NCBI GenBank assembly: GCA_037954665.1
Contig: JBBMOL010000016.1
Coordinates: 6,386,001-6,450,000 of the forward strand
Source: Laguncularia racemosa
Lineage: Eukaryota; Streptophyta; Magnoliopsida; Myrtales; Combretaceae
DNA: 64,000 nucleotides
Direction: 5' to 3'
The first letter of the stretch is position 1; each line of letters begins with the position of its first letter. Below the pieces are notes generated by a model. The model was not told the origin of the DNA. It saw nothing but the letters and a program-made list of their open reading frames with translations, and searched no databases. Shown here one piece after another: positions 1-10,802 of the stretch. Both the position numbers and the translations under genes were made by a program.

Positions 1-1986
1 CTTCCTATGTCTGTCAGCGGTTTTCTTATATCGCTCATTCACTTTCTCAACTTGTCCTTTGATTTCTGACGCCACTGTGTGGCACTGTTCCTCCAGGTGT
101 TTTGCTGCTACGTAGGTTTCCTCACCTTTGGGAAAGGAAACTAGGCCCAACGCGTGAGAAGGTGCCTTGGTATAGGCCACTGGAAAAAGTGATCCTTCAA
201 TAGTTCTATGGATGGAACGGTTGTACCTCTTCATGTATCTAGAAAATAGGTTCAACCTCTTCTCATTGGCAGCTTTAGAATTGATATCCAAATACTCTCC
301 AATCAATGATCTACCACCCAATGGAGAATAACAAAGGAGGCCTATGTTGCGAATTTTCAGATGGCATCCTTCAACTAGATCCATTTCAAATCGGGCTCTA
401 ACAGGCAAACCATAGCTATTCTGCATGCTAACAACCTTTGGAACCCCTTCAACTTTAGAGGCTTGAACAAGCTCCATTACCCCACATGTAGCCTCATTTG
501 AAACACCAATGTAGCGATCCCTTTCTTCATTTATAACATCTTGTAAGGCTTGTAACTGCTCAACAAAAGGCACACTTGTCTGCCGCTTTGAAAAATCATA
601 TGAGTGCTCACCAAATAGTGGAACATAGCGATCTGACCAAGGAATTTGCAGCAAATCAATGTTGTTAGTGCCAAGTCTCTTAAGGCTTTTCTCGACACTC
701 TCTTGGATGTTAGCAGCATCAACTCGTAAAACCTTTGCATTTTCGCGAATATAGCTTGACCTTTCTGAATAACTACAAACTTTTGTTACCACTATGGCCT
801 TGTCATGTGGTTGAGACTTTAACCAGCTACCAATATAACGACTTGTTTTTCCTTGAGTTTCTTTCTCCGTTGGAATTGGATAAGCCTCAGTAGTGTCCAA
901 AGTATTTGTGCCACTCTCAAATGCATAACGGAGAATGTCATGAGCTTCTTTCTCTGTATGTTGTCCTCCATAAGTCATCTCTAGCGTTTCCTCTGGTTTA
1001 AAGTACAAGTTTTTGGGTAAAACATTAAACTCTACACCCTTAATCTCCCTCGTTGGTGCAATGATTATGCTCAGAGTATCTCCAGCCTTCGACTCTTCAG
1101 TCACCGTCATCTCCGGCTCGTCATTCAACAAAGGCGAGTCCGCAATAACTTCCTCACCAACACAATCTTCATAGGCTTCCACTGCTCTTCCACTGCCTCC
1201 ACCATCATCAACCAATGTACTATGATCTTCAAAGGTTGAGTTTTTCTCTTGTTCGACCATCCCCTCTTTAAGCGCTTCAGGAATTAAATTTACAAGCTTA
1301 GGTGTTTGTGGAATTTCTTGAGGGAGATTTACAAGATTAGGTGTTTGTGGAATTTCTTGTGGGAGGATTCGCTCGTAATCAAGGGGAAAGAAATTTTTTT
1401 CTAACAAGCATTGCATCATAAACCAAGTCCTCACCGGATCTTTACCCTCAAGGCGTCTTAACCCCTGGAGTTGTTCCCACCAATACAACGCATCACCCCA
1501 CAAACGACTCTCCACTAACTCTACCTTCATTCCCTCAGGAATCCTCATACGATCAAAGAATCTTTCAATATCCTCAATCCAAACCCAAAACTCATTCAAA
1601 CTCCCAGTACCATCAAACTCGGATACAACATAGTTAAATTGAGAAAAGATTTCATCTTTATACCTGTAATTACATCTGTTGTATCGTCTTATGTTACCAT
1701 GGCCTCTTCTCCTAGGCAGATTATTAAAAATCTCGTCTTCATCATCCGTATCAGAAGTAATAGAATTGTTCCTTGGATCGCCTTCCGGTCGTCTCCAATA
1801 GATCTGCCTGTTACCTTTAGTATTGGATCGATAGATCAGGGCCTCACGACGCTGTTCCTCTCGCCGGATTTTCTGATCCATGGTCTCCTCTACCGCCCTT
1901 CGTATTGGTTGCCCGTAACGTAGGACTTCCGTACCTCGAACACCGTCAAGAATACGACCGCCGTCAACACCGTCGTTAGCCGACAT
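1..1986 (-). CDS. Chimeric Gag::aldo-keto reductase::integrase-tail polyprotein (partial, no stop before window edge)
   Basis: An open frame from ATG at 1986-1984 runs 662 codons to base 1 without a stop. Residues 1-205 are Ty3/gypsy Gag: start MSANDG, basic linker, and the capsid motif LYWWEQLQ at about 167-174. Residues 209-234 hold a 13-residue tandem duplication built on PQEIPQTP. Residues 235-320 are acidic and unrecognised. Residues about 325-590 match plant Tas/YajO-type aldo-keto reductases closely, with LDTTEAYPIP, VVTKVCSYSER, SLKRLGTNNIDLLQI, DRYVPLFGE, RYIGVSNEA and CYSPLGG in the right order and no intron. Residues 590-662 return to integrase tail (KAPSHALGL, then a charged helix ending YKKTADRHRK), colinear with element A. 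Catalytic Asp, Tyr and Lys are present, but the usual His of the LLQIHW motif is Pro (LLQIPW). The start is chosen because element A begins gag with the same residues just inside its primer site. Whether the protein is made or active is unknown. Confidence 0.85.
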   Translation of the reverse strand, partial: MSANDGVDGGRILDGVRGTEVLRYGQPIRRAVEETMDQKIRREEQRREALIYRSNTKGNRQIYWRRPEGDPRNNSITSDTDDEDEIFNNLPRRRGHGNIRRYNRCNYRYKDEIFSQFNYVVSEFDGTGSLNEFWVWIEDIERFFDRMRIPEGMKVELVESRLWGDALYWWEQLQGLRRLEGKDPVRTWFMMQCLLEKNFFPLDYERILPQEIPQTPNLVNLPQEIPQTPKLVNLIPEALKEGMVEQEKNSTFEDHSTLVDDGGGSGRAVEAYEDCVGEEVIADSPLLNDEPEMTVTEESKAGDTLSIIIAPTREIKGVEFNVLPKNLYFKPEETLEMTYGGQHTEKEAHDILRYAFESGTNTLDTTEAYPIPTEKETQGKTSRYIGSWLKSQPHDKAIVVTKVCSYSERSSYIRENAKVLRVDAANIQESVEKSLKRLGTNNIDLLQIPWSDRYVPLFGEHSYDFSKRQTSVPFVEQLQALQDVINEERDRYIGVSNEATCGVMELVQASKVEGVPKVVSMQNSYGLPVRARFEMDLVEGCHLKIRNIGLLCYSPLGGRSLIGEYLDINSKAANEKRLNLFSRYMKRYNRSIHRTIEGSLFPVAYTKAPSHALGLVSFPKGEETYVAAKHLEEQCHTVASEIKGQVEKVNERYKKTADRHRK

Positions 1987-2005
1987 CTCCGCAGGAAATT
2001 ACCTT

Positions 2006-2019
2006 GCTCTGATGCCAAA
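2006..2019 (-). other. Primer binding site of element C (initiator Met tRNA type)
   Basis: The minus strand reads TTTGGCATCAGAGC directly after the LTR end. It resembles the usual plant TGGTATCAGAGC site for initiator methionine tRNA, with one transition (T to C) that would be expected to weaken pairing. Confidence 0.75.
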
Positions 2020-2020
2020 C

Positions 2021-2793
2021 TGACGCAGCGCGGAAGCAAAATCGAAACGAATCCGAAAGTGGATTGGTTTCCAACAACAAAGACACACGCTTTGATGCAA
2101 ATTAGGTTGCGCACAACCCGAGAGTTGGAGAAAATTCTCTCTCAAAGTGTATTCAAATATAATGATAAGACGTAACCCTCATCTATCTGACAAAAGAGTA
2201 TTTATATGGTCTCGTAAAATATCTAAAAGGGCCAAAATCTAAACGTACATGTGGAATTAAATAATAAAATACGCGTCATACACGGCCGTGTATTTAAGCC
2301 GTGTATGACTCTGCGAATATTCATTGCTAGGTACACGGTCATGTTCCCAGCCGTGTAAGGAGACCGTGTTCGCCTCTGTTGAAATCTTGATTGAATACAC
2401 GGTCACGATACACGGCCGTGTATTCGGACCGTGTATACTTCTGTGGAACTTCAACAACGGATGCACGGTCGAGATACACGGTCGTCACCTGGCCGTGTAA
2501 TGAAGCCGTGTATACGTCTGTGGAACTTCAGCAACGGATGCACGGTCGAGATACACGGTCGTCGCCTGGCCGTGTAATGAAGTCGTGTGTACGCCTGGGA
2601 ACTCTGAATGGGATACACGGTCTGGCCGTGTGTTCCGGCCGTGTATGATTCTGTGAGAATCCTACTAGAGCACACGGTCGTGTCGCTGGGCGTGCCCTGT
2701 GCCCGTGTAATTGATACACGGCCCGGATAAAATAATATACGGTCGTGCCCTTAGGCCGTGTAAGCCACTGTGCCCTCCACGATGTCTGCATCA
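2021..2793 (-). repeat. LTR of element C (5' LTR)
   Basis: In plus orientation it starts TGACGCAGCG beside the primer site and ends CTGCATCA beside the polypurine tract, 773 bp. A TATA box (minus strand CATATAAATAC) lies near 2200-2212. The part from about 2270 to 2760 is crowded with ACACGG / CCGTGTA half-sites and full CACGGCCGTG palindromes. It also contains a 77 bp direct duplication (ctgtggaacttc at 2441 and 2518). Short frames read through this LTR are not genes. Confidence 0.85.
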
Positions 2794-2964
2794 TTCTCTC
2801 CCACCGAGGTAGAACTCGACCCCGAGTTCGCTTCTGGATAAAGGGGTGCGTCATCCGTGTAAAATGGAAATAAATCCACCATGTTGAAGGTTCGGGATAT
2901 ATGGGACACATGGCCCGTGTCTCTTGTGCCTCCCGTGTCTCTTGTGCCTCCCGTGTCTGCATCA
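2794..2964 (-). mobile_element. Remnant of a second C-family copy: pol C-terminus plus LTR tip
   Basis: 2794-2805 is a polypurine tract on the minus strand (GGTGGGAGAGAA). 2806 to about 2905 encodes the pol tail in one minus frame (motifs ISRTFNMVDL and APLYPEANS), the same segment that precedes the 3' LTR in element A. About 2913-2964 is a second LTR tip ending in CTGCATCA, with short repeats of CCGTGTCTCTTGTGCCTC. The intervening 5' portion of this copy is deleted. 2965-2969 (AGAGA) would be the target-site duplicate, whose partner lies outside the window. Confidence 0.7.
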
Positions 2965-5810
2965 AGAGATGACTAGAGACTATGAAGATAGTTTTGACTG
3001 TGAAGGAAACTAACGGTCAAGTAAGTAAAACAAACAAACAAATAAATAAATTTTTTATTAGGGTTTTATACTTGGTGCTTTAATACTATAAATGCAAAAA
3101 AAAAAAACTTTATATGTTATTAAATTATCATATACAAAGTGTAATTGCAAAATTTAAATATAAGATAATACAACTTTAACTAACTTTAATATATTGCAAG
3201 GAAAAGATAAAAACAACCCTATGTAACTAAGCTATACAAATAAACAATTATATATAGTTGTTTTTATATAAACAATTATATAAAAAAAACCCTATGTAAT
3301 TACGATATTTTTGTCGTTTTTCCGTTGCTTCGGCCTTGTGTCTCTTAATCCTTTAAACTTGTATTAAGCATGCTTTACCCTAATATTGATAGAAATTCTG
3401 CATTACCAATATCCATTGTCTCAACTAGACTTAGGAAATGGTTAGGTTGACAAGTTGAACTAACCCATAGAGGCCGGTTCAGCTCAGCTTTTTACCCGTC
3501 GGTTCATTAACTTAACCCATGGAACTAGTGGGTTAAGCATTTGACTCAAATTTTATAAGTAAAAAAAAAAAAATTGAGCCAATTTATGAGCCTAATCGAC
3601 CAGTGAACCACAAGTTCACATGAAACGGCCCAGAACCGTGGGACTTTGAGCCGGTTTTAAGTCATATATTTGTTGACTGGTGACCTAACAGGTCTAGATC
3701 GATTCCGAACGAGCCTAATGTCTAGTCTCAACCATTGTCATTTTTATTGTTTGATGTAGTTTTCCAGCACAAATGAAATAAGATTTATAAGAAATCAATT
3801 TGAAGAATGATTAAATTGCAATTTCTTTTTCATGTAATAAAAAGGGATTCTTTTATGCCCACACACCTTTTTCAATTGTTACTATGCCTTATAGGAAGTT
3901 GCTGATGCTATCATATGTCTTTTTCATCCAGCTACAGAGGGGTAGAGGGGTTATAACTTGTAGTTAGAATGGATGTGGGAAAATCTTCATGCAAGAAACA
4001 CATGGAGTTATAGTAGTGGAAACGAGAAGATAACATGGAGAAAATCTTGCTCCACTTAATTATCACGACCAATTACACTGGCCTTTTATCATATTTGGGC
4101 CCCATTCTAGGTTTTAAGCCCCACATTGGATACTTATGTGTAAGAATTGAATAAAAGAGCCAACATAACGTTTATTTAAGAGTATAAATGAATCAAACTT
4201 ATCCGTAAGCTATTTAAATTTGGTTTAATTTCTACTCAAATTTAATTCTATTGAGATATAAGTGTAAGGTGAGACAAGTCCCATATGAAAAAAAAATGGA
4301 TTAAATGAATGATTTATAAAATGAGAGACTTATTAACCTAACACCTTAAGATTTAGGGTTTGATTAGTGTCAAACTCTCAAAACTATTCCTTCACAAGCC
4401 CATTTGTGGGTTTCTTCTCATTATTGAAAGCTCCTCCTAGCCTAACAAGTGATATTAGACCTAATGGTTCAATATATGTATGGTTTAATACATCCATGGT
4501 TAGCCCTCCGATGTAGAAAGAAGAGTTATGTGGTGACTCGAGAAAAAATCTATTAACCTAATATCTTAAGATTTTGTGTAGTTGAATTAAATTTGAACTT
4601 AAACTACTTAAATAGATTATTAAGTCAAATTTAATTTTATGATATATAATTTGACTAACTTATAAGTCTAATCAATCTCATAAGTTTATATATTAATTAA
4701 ATTTGATTTTGAACGCAATATCTTATCACTGCAACTCAATTTATTCACAGTATTAGATATATTTACATCTCACGAATAATAGTTGTCCTGTTCATTTGGC
4801 GGAAGATATAAACTATTTACATAAGGATAAGTTGTATGGTGACCTTTTTATTATATTAAAGAACATAAATGAAAATGATTTAAAATCGCCTTTAAATGTC
4901 AAATGATTAATCTGCTTACTCAACGAAATACCAATAGCGAAAAGACAAGGAGAAATATAGAGCAAGACGTAAAAGCCTTATCATAGAGGCTGCGAAAAGA
5001 TCATGCCAAAGAGTTGGGATTATCTATTGATGTCAACAAATGGAAAGATTCAGTCCTCATGAAATGTACAAATTTTGACTGAAAGGACTGTTCTCACCAC
5101 AAAGACACAGAAAAGAAAAGTGGTCGCACAGATTACGAAGTTATATCATTGTCTCGTATCTTAAGGTCATTTTGGATTTATTTATTCAATTTATTTTCTT
5201 TTTTTCCTGGTCATAAAAATACTTGCACTGACAAATATCCAAACATGCGTACACGGGGATGTTATAACGCAGGTCATCCATGAAGTTGACAATTGACAAT
5301 TTGCAACGTGGTTGTCGTAACTAAAAGGACAAGGGACGGAATTGCCAGGGAAGCTTTGGCCCATCTCTTATTAGTAACCAGTACCATTATTCTTGAGGTT
5401 TTTTCTTTTTTAAGTATGTTAAAGAGTATGAATGAAACAAATCTAGCGGCAAACTCCTAGAATTGAATTTTGCTTGATATATTTACTGCAGTTCGATTCA
5501 ATAAAAATGGAGCTCTACTTGAACTTAGGGTTAATTTATAAACATTATAGTTCACATTATACTTATTAATTTAAATTTTTATATTAAATAATTATAATAT
5601 ATCATCAAAGTAAGAGATCATGAATTCAAATCCCTACAATATCGATTAACCCTCCCCACTTTCCTAATTAAATCGCTCATTTGTTGGGCATCAATCAAAA
5701 AGCAATTCACAAATAAAGAAGAATGTCAAATAATAAATATTATAATTTATACTGTATTCATAAATTCAAATTTTTAGATCAAACAATTGTAGCATTAATC
5801 ATAATACCCT

Positions 5811-6200
5811 AGACCAAATTACATTACTACTATAGGAGGGACGTTTTGTACTCTCTCTAGGATTAATGCTCACCATTCTTCTCTTTTGGTTCTTATCCCT
5901 CTGTCTCTTCTATTTTTGACTTAAATGATCTTGATACTGTTGCTTATTTCGTGGTTTAGGATCTAAAGGACACGATTTTCATACAACAAGCTTAGACCAC
6001 ATCTTTAAAATACAACTTTTTTATGAAATTTATAAAAATATAATTATATATTGAAGATGGATTTTAAACCACTATAATGTTATAATTATTTTCAAAACTG
6101 CACTTTCTAAGGAGTTGTTTTTCTCTTCAAATTTGCTATATTGGTCTTATATATCATAGCACTAGATGTGTCTTAGTACTTTTTTTTTACTAATCAATTA
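5811..6200. repeat. Diverged direct repeat, copy 1
   Basis: This roughly 390 bp segment begins AGACCAAATTACA and carries the blocks GGTTCTTATCCC, ACCACATCTT, ATAATGTTATAATTATTTTC and CACTTTCTAAGGA. The same blocks recur in the same order at 6590-6990. Partial copies of the central block occur near 6235-6310 and 7880-7960. No terminal inverted repeats or coding sequence were seen, and the family is unknown to me. Confidence 0.65.
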
Positions 6201-6589
6201 ATGATAGTTAAAATCATAAATTTAAGGCACAATTTCTTCATTAAACCCACATCTTGAAGATGAGATTTTAAACAATTGTATTATTATAATTATTTTATAA
6301 TTATTGTAATCAAATTGGATTATAGCGAGTTGTTAATTTTAGCTCAAACGGTTTAGGATTTGATTGAACTTGCTTATAAGTTTTAACAAACTTAAAATAA
6401 ATTTAAATTTTTAATTTAATTTAGTCAAGTTTTAGTTGAAATTTTAACATTAAATATTGAAAAGGTACTAGAAGAAAACAAGGCAATTGTGACTATAATT
6501 TATGGACAATTATTGCAGCAGTCTAGTAGCAATTCTACTTTTAGTAAGTTTTTCATAGCCATTATTGTTGTTGTTGTAGAAGCCCCCTA

Positions 6590-6990
6590 GACCAAATTAC
6601 AATCATACCATTATCATTACTTTGATTTTTAGGGGCATTTCATACTCTTTTTCGGATCAATGCTTACCAGTCCTCTCTTTAGGTTCTTATCCCCTCTATC
6701 AGTTCTATTTTAAACTTAAACAATCCTAATATTATTACTTATTTCACAGTTTGAGATCTTGTCCTAAAGACATGGTTTTAGTACAAAAAGCTAAAACCAC
6801 ATCTTCAAGGCTCAACTTCTTTGTTAAACTTATAAAAGTGAAATCATATCTTGAAAATGGGATTTTAAACTATTATAATGTTATAATTATTTTCAAAACT
6901 ACACTTTCTAAGGATTTCCCTCTCTCTCCAAATTCACTATATTGATCTTATATACAATAGCACTAGACGCTACTTGGTACTTCTATTTAT
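6590..6990. repeat. Diverged direct repeat, copy 2
   Basis: Same order of conserved blocks as 5811-6200 with many substitutions, implying an old tandem or dispersed duplication. A short frame inside it (6751-6945, plus) is not conserved in copy 1 and is not a gene. Confidence 0.65.
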
Positions 6991-7975
6991 TGATCAATCA
7001 AGGTTATTTAAAATCATATCTTTGAGTTACAACTTCTTAGTTAAAAGCAATATTGTTAGACCTAACCAATTTAACCCAATTGAATCAAAACTGGGCATGA
7101 GAATGGGCTAATCCATTGGCTTAACCTGTTTTTTCATTTATTAGGTGTCAAAGGGGTCAAAATGTAATGGCATTCAATGAAAAAAGAAAAAAAAATGTTT
7201 AAACTTACATTTCAATAGAACAAGCAAACACAATACTTAATACAAAACTTTAATTTTGTATTTTGGATAATGTAAAGGCACTGCATGACTTCAATATCTA
7301 TAGGTTCTTTCTCTTTTACAGAGTGAAATCTACTTAATATAGTTTTAAATAATCTAAGTGGGACTCTTATGTAATACATAGCTTCAATATACGAGGCTAA
7401 ATAGCTATAGATTAGGACAATAAAAATAGATATATTTTGTTATAGAATATGAATGTCTTTTGTACTGTTGTTTATCGATAATGGTTAATAAAAAATATGA
7501 TCATCTACAAAATTGTAGCAGCAAAATCAAGTCTACATCAAAAAGCCTTGATTATGAATATGATATGTTACTACCCCTTTTTTTTTTCCTTTTCCATTAT
7601 TTTTATTTTATGTACATACTATAACTATCTTTATAAAACCAAACAATTATGGCCTAAATAGATAATTTCTAGAAATAAATAATAGAAGACACATTATGAT
7701 AATTTATGACTAGCAAATATAAGTACAAAATATAGAGTTGGAAACTAGATAAAAAAAAAAACAATTGATGAAAAATTTATGACATTTTAATAAATTTATG
7801 AATTCTAGTTCAATCGGTTCGACCCTTCAACGCCTAACTGCTAGCCTTCTTGGAGTCAAACTATTAGTTTGTGTATTAAAAGTGATACCATATCTTAAAG
7901 ATAAGATTTTAAATCATTATAATATTATAATTATTTTGGAAACTGCTCATTTGCTATATCAAACCTAACCCCATC

Positions 7976-8289
7976 TTATACTCTATCACAAGCATTCACG
8001 CTCATTCTTAATATAAAAATTGACCCCAAGACCGGTGTGGCCGGAGAAGATTCAGTGGTCACATATGAGATTGCACAAACAAACTGAAGTGGAAGGTTGT
8101 GCCCATAAATTAGAGATGAAATCCCTACATTCCAACTGGAATCATGGCCAACCATTCTTCTCACTAAATGAAAACCAATATGTGTTGAGAGAAGAACCAC
8201 ACAAGGGCTGGACCATACAGTATGGAATGTATACCAATTACCATGTTTCACCAAAAAAAAAACTTTCAGGACCACATGTTAGTTGTTAA
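7976..8289. other. GC-richer island with overlapping frames on both strands, unidentified
   Basis: Within an AT-rich area this 300 bp block is open on both strands: 99 codons on minus (8275-7976) and 89 codons on plus (8020-8289). I recognise no family in either translation. It may be the remnant of an inserted transcript or repeat. I list it because its composition differs from its surroundings, and I do not claim a gene. Confidence 0.25.
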
Positions 8290-10802
8290 CAACAAAGTTA
8301 ATGGTGTTAAAAAAAGTTTTCATTTGTAAATGCTTGCAAATGATAACAGGGAAAAAAATGATTTAATACTTAAATAGAAAACCAGTACAACGTTGAAGAC
8401 TAAAAAAATATTTTTTCCTACATTATTTCATATTCATTGATCAAGCATAAGCACGCACTACAACAGAATAAGTAGCTTGATGAGAAATTTGTTGTAGTCA
8501 AATTGGGTTTGAGGTACTTGAATTTTTCCTCCAAGTGTTCATATTAAGACTTACCACTGAAAGTTAGGCTACATTCGGTAACAAGTTTTATTTAAAAATA
8601 TTATTCTTTAACAAAATTTAAGAGAGTGAAAAGAAACAGGAAAACTCGTCAAGGAGATTGTCAGGAAGAAAGTACATATACGTTGAAGGAAGGGGGTGAT
8701 TACATTATCCAAAATTATGGATATTCAAGATAATTTTATATAATTATTCGCTTCTTCAATACACTTTTTTTCCCGTTTAGAAAATGGATTCTCTCAAGTT
8801 TTATTACCCGAATTTTTCTCAATTTAAAAATTATTAGTTGATCACTTAGGTGTTTAATTGATTGTAATCAAGTCAACTTCAGGCATATTAAATAGCAATT
8901 TGAACTAAGCTTCAACTGAAATATTTAAGTTCAGTTGAGCTTAAGCTTTGAATTTCAAGGCAAACTCAAATTCAATAATATTCAACTTGATCTGCTTTAT
9001 TTACACCCTCAGCTTAAAGGGCTACCATAGACTTCTTGAGGAGACACTGTATGATTCGAGTTCTCGTCATTGAAAAATAACCTAATGCTAGCGGAACGAA
9101 GCTGGCTGGTTACGGGAAAAAATGGCTCTAATACAATTTCAAAAATGCAAGTCTATCTCATAATAATACTAATAATAGATTGAAAAAAAAAAAGGCTTAT
9201 GTAGTACAGAGTTTGGACATGTATATAATAATCACACTGAATTCTTCAGGAGACATTATGGGAATCTTGACGAATAGTTTTATGCACTAGCAAATTAACA
9301 AGCATAATGCATCATCATGTAAATATATGAACCCCGATTAAGGAGACTTGTGCTAACTGCTAGCAATTTGTTTGGATGAAAAACAACGCTAGTTATATAG
9401 AAAGTGACATGTTAATACAGTAATCAGTCATGAGTTATCGAAGATAATTAAGGGCAATAACAAATAAATCTTTTAATTGCGGATAAATCCCTTAAATTTT
9501 TAAAATATAATTTCAACTTCCTATTGGTTCTTAAGATAAGCAAACACTAAACTACTGTCACTTTTAGAGTTCAAAAAACATTTTGGAATATATATATAGA
9601 CATTTTTAAAAGTTATAAAAAGGTAAAATTATAATTTCAAAGTTTAGGCAATTCATTTACACTTGATTAATAGTTTAGTGGATGTATTCGTAATTTGCCC
9701 AAAGGAGTATGCCTAGCAATGCTTGGTTGGCTCAATTTATCAATATATTTAAATTACAACAAAAGTAAATAAAAGAAATTTTGCTATTATGCAACTTCTC
9801 TTCTTTTCCATTACTTGCTGCTATCTATATGCCTAATTAATTCTATTTTTAAGCAGCCATGAACAGTGTAATTTAACAAATATGAAGGCTTATTAGTAGA
9901 TTCTGGTGTTAACCTCAACAGACAAAAAGATCCATTTAAGGGAATAGACATTTACCTCTAACTTTCCAGCTGTCGAGCTAATATTGACAATCCTAGGTGA
10001 ATCAGATAGTTGGAGGAGATGAACAAATGCATCAACCAATCTTTAAGCCCCATAATAGTTTGTTTCTAGGCACTCTTCAGCTAATTCATATGTCTCTGTC
10101 GCAATTTTGGTCCAATCTCCCGGTCCCAGCATTCAGTAAAGAAGCATGTCTCTGACCTTCAGAATCTGTAGTCAGATGGAGCAATAAATTCGCAGCAGAC
10201 TAAGTTGCATGCTCTTGTTTGTGTAATTTTACAAGCAGCATTGGATTGTTGAAATCTTACCTTTCCGATACCTGAGGCTTTTAATGCCTCAGCATCCAAA
10301 ATGGATCCACCAATACCTGCATTATTTACCTGCATCAGATTGATAAACTTTATTAGTTTTTGCTATTGGAGCATAGGTTGGATTGTTTTGGGACCATTTT
10401 CTATAATAACTTCATTTTGACTCTTTAATATATAGGGAAATGAAGCTTCATATGCAAAAATATAGCTACTGCAATTGGTACTAACCATATTTTCCAATGT
10501 CTGGAAAAGTTAATGAAAGGTGTGAATAGAGATAGCCAGTCTCTAGATCATCTAACACATTTTCTTGCTATTCATGAAATGAAGAAACCTTAAAATCTGC
10601 AAACTAAGACCAGTTGCACATTTTTAGCTCTAAAAGAATAGCTAGACTGTAGGTTTTTTTTAGTTCATTAGACATATTTCTGGGACACATAAGTTGCTTT
10701 TGTCCAGCTACCTAATTTACAAGCAAAAAACCATTGATCCTTAGATCCATGTATGCCACCTTAACATCAGCATAATGATTGCAAGAAAGCCACTACCATG
10801 AA

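Larger units (their letters stand above)
1..2964 (-). mobile_element. Ty3/gypsy element C, left-truncated by window edge, carrying a captured host gene
   Basis: On the minus strand the order is 5' LTR (2793-2021), primer binding site (2019-2006), then one long coding frame that runs off the window at base 1. The 3' LTR is outside. Right of the LTR (2794-2964) lies a scrap of the pol C-terminus plus an LTR tip, so the LTR at 2021-2793 is shared with the remains of a second, mostly deleted copy. The family is related to element A: the same initiator-Met-type primer site, the same polypurine tract form (GGTGGGAGA) and a similar integrase tail, but with clearly different LTR sequence. The coding content is abnormal: gag leads into a host aldo-keto reductase and then the integrase tail, with no protease, reverse transcriptase, RNase H or integrase core. 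It is probably non-autonomous and dependent on a relative. Confidence 0.85.
2965..9955. other. AT-rich intergenic stretch with diverged repeats, no recognisable gene
   Basis: I find no convincing coding gene in these 7 kb. It holds poly-A/T runs and, at 4140-4700, two similar LTR-like pieces (TATTAACCTAA followed by CTTAAGATTT at about 4329 and 4551). The diverged direct repeats at 5811-6990 are listed separately. The missing last exon of SDR copy 1 should lie in this interval if it survived, and I do not see it. Confidence 0.6.

Noticed and set aside
531..740. 69-codon minus frame
   Set aside because: It lies in another frame of the same strand inside the reductase part of the chimeric ORF, which has strong homology in the main frame.
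2257..2965. Overlapping frames of 69-145 codons on both strands in the LTR of element C
   Set aside because: They result from CG-rich half-site repeats lacking stops. The longest one (2965-2528) reads the pol tail in a shifted frame and crosses the LTR tip.
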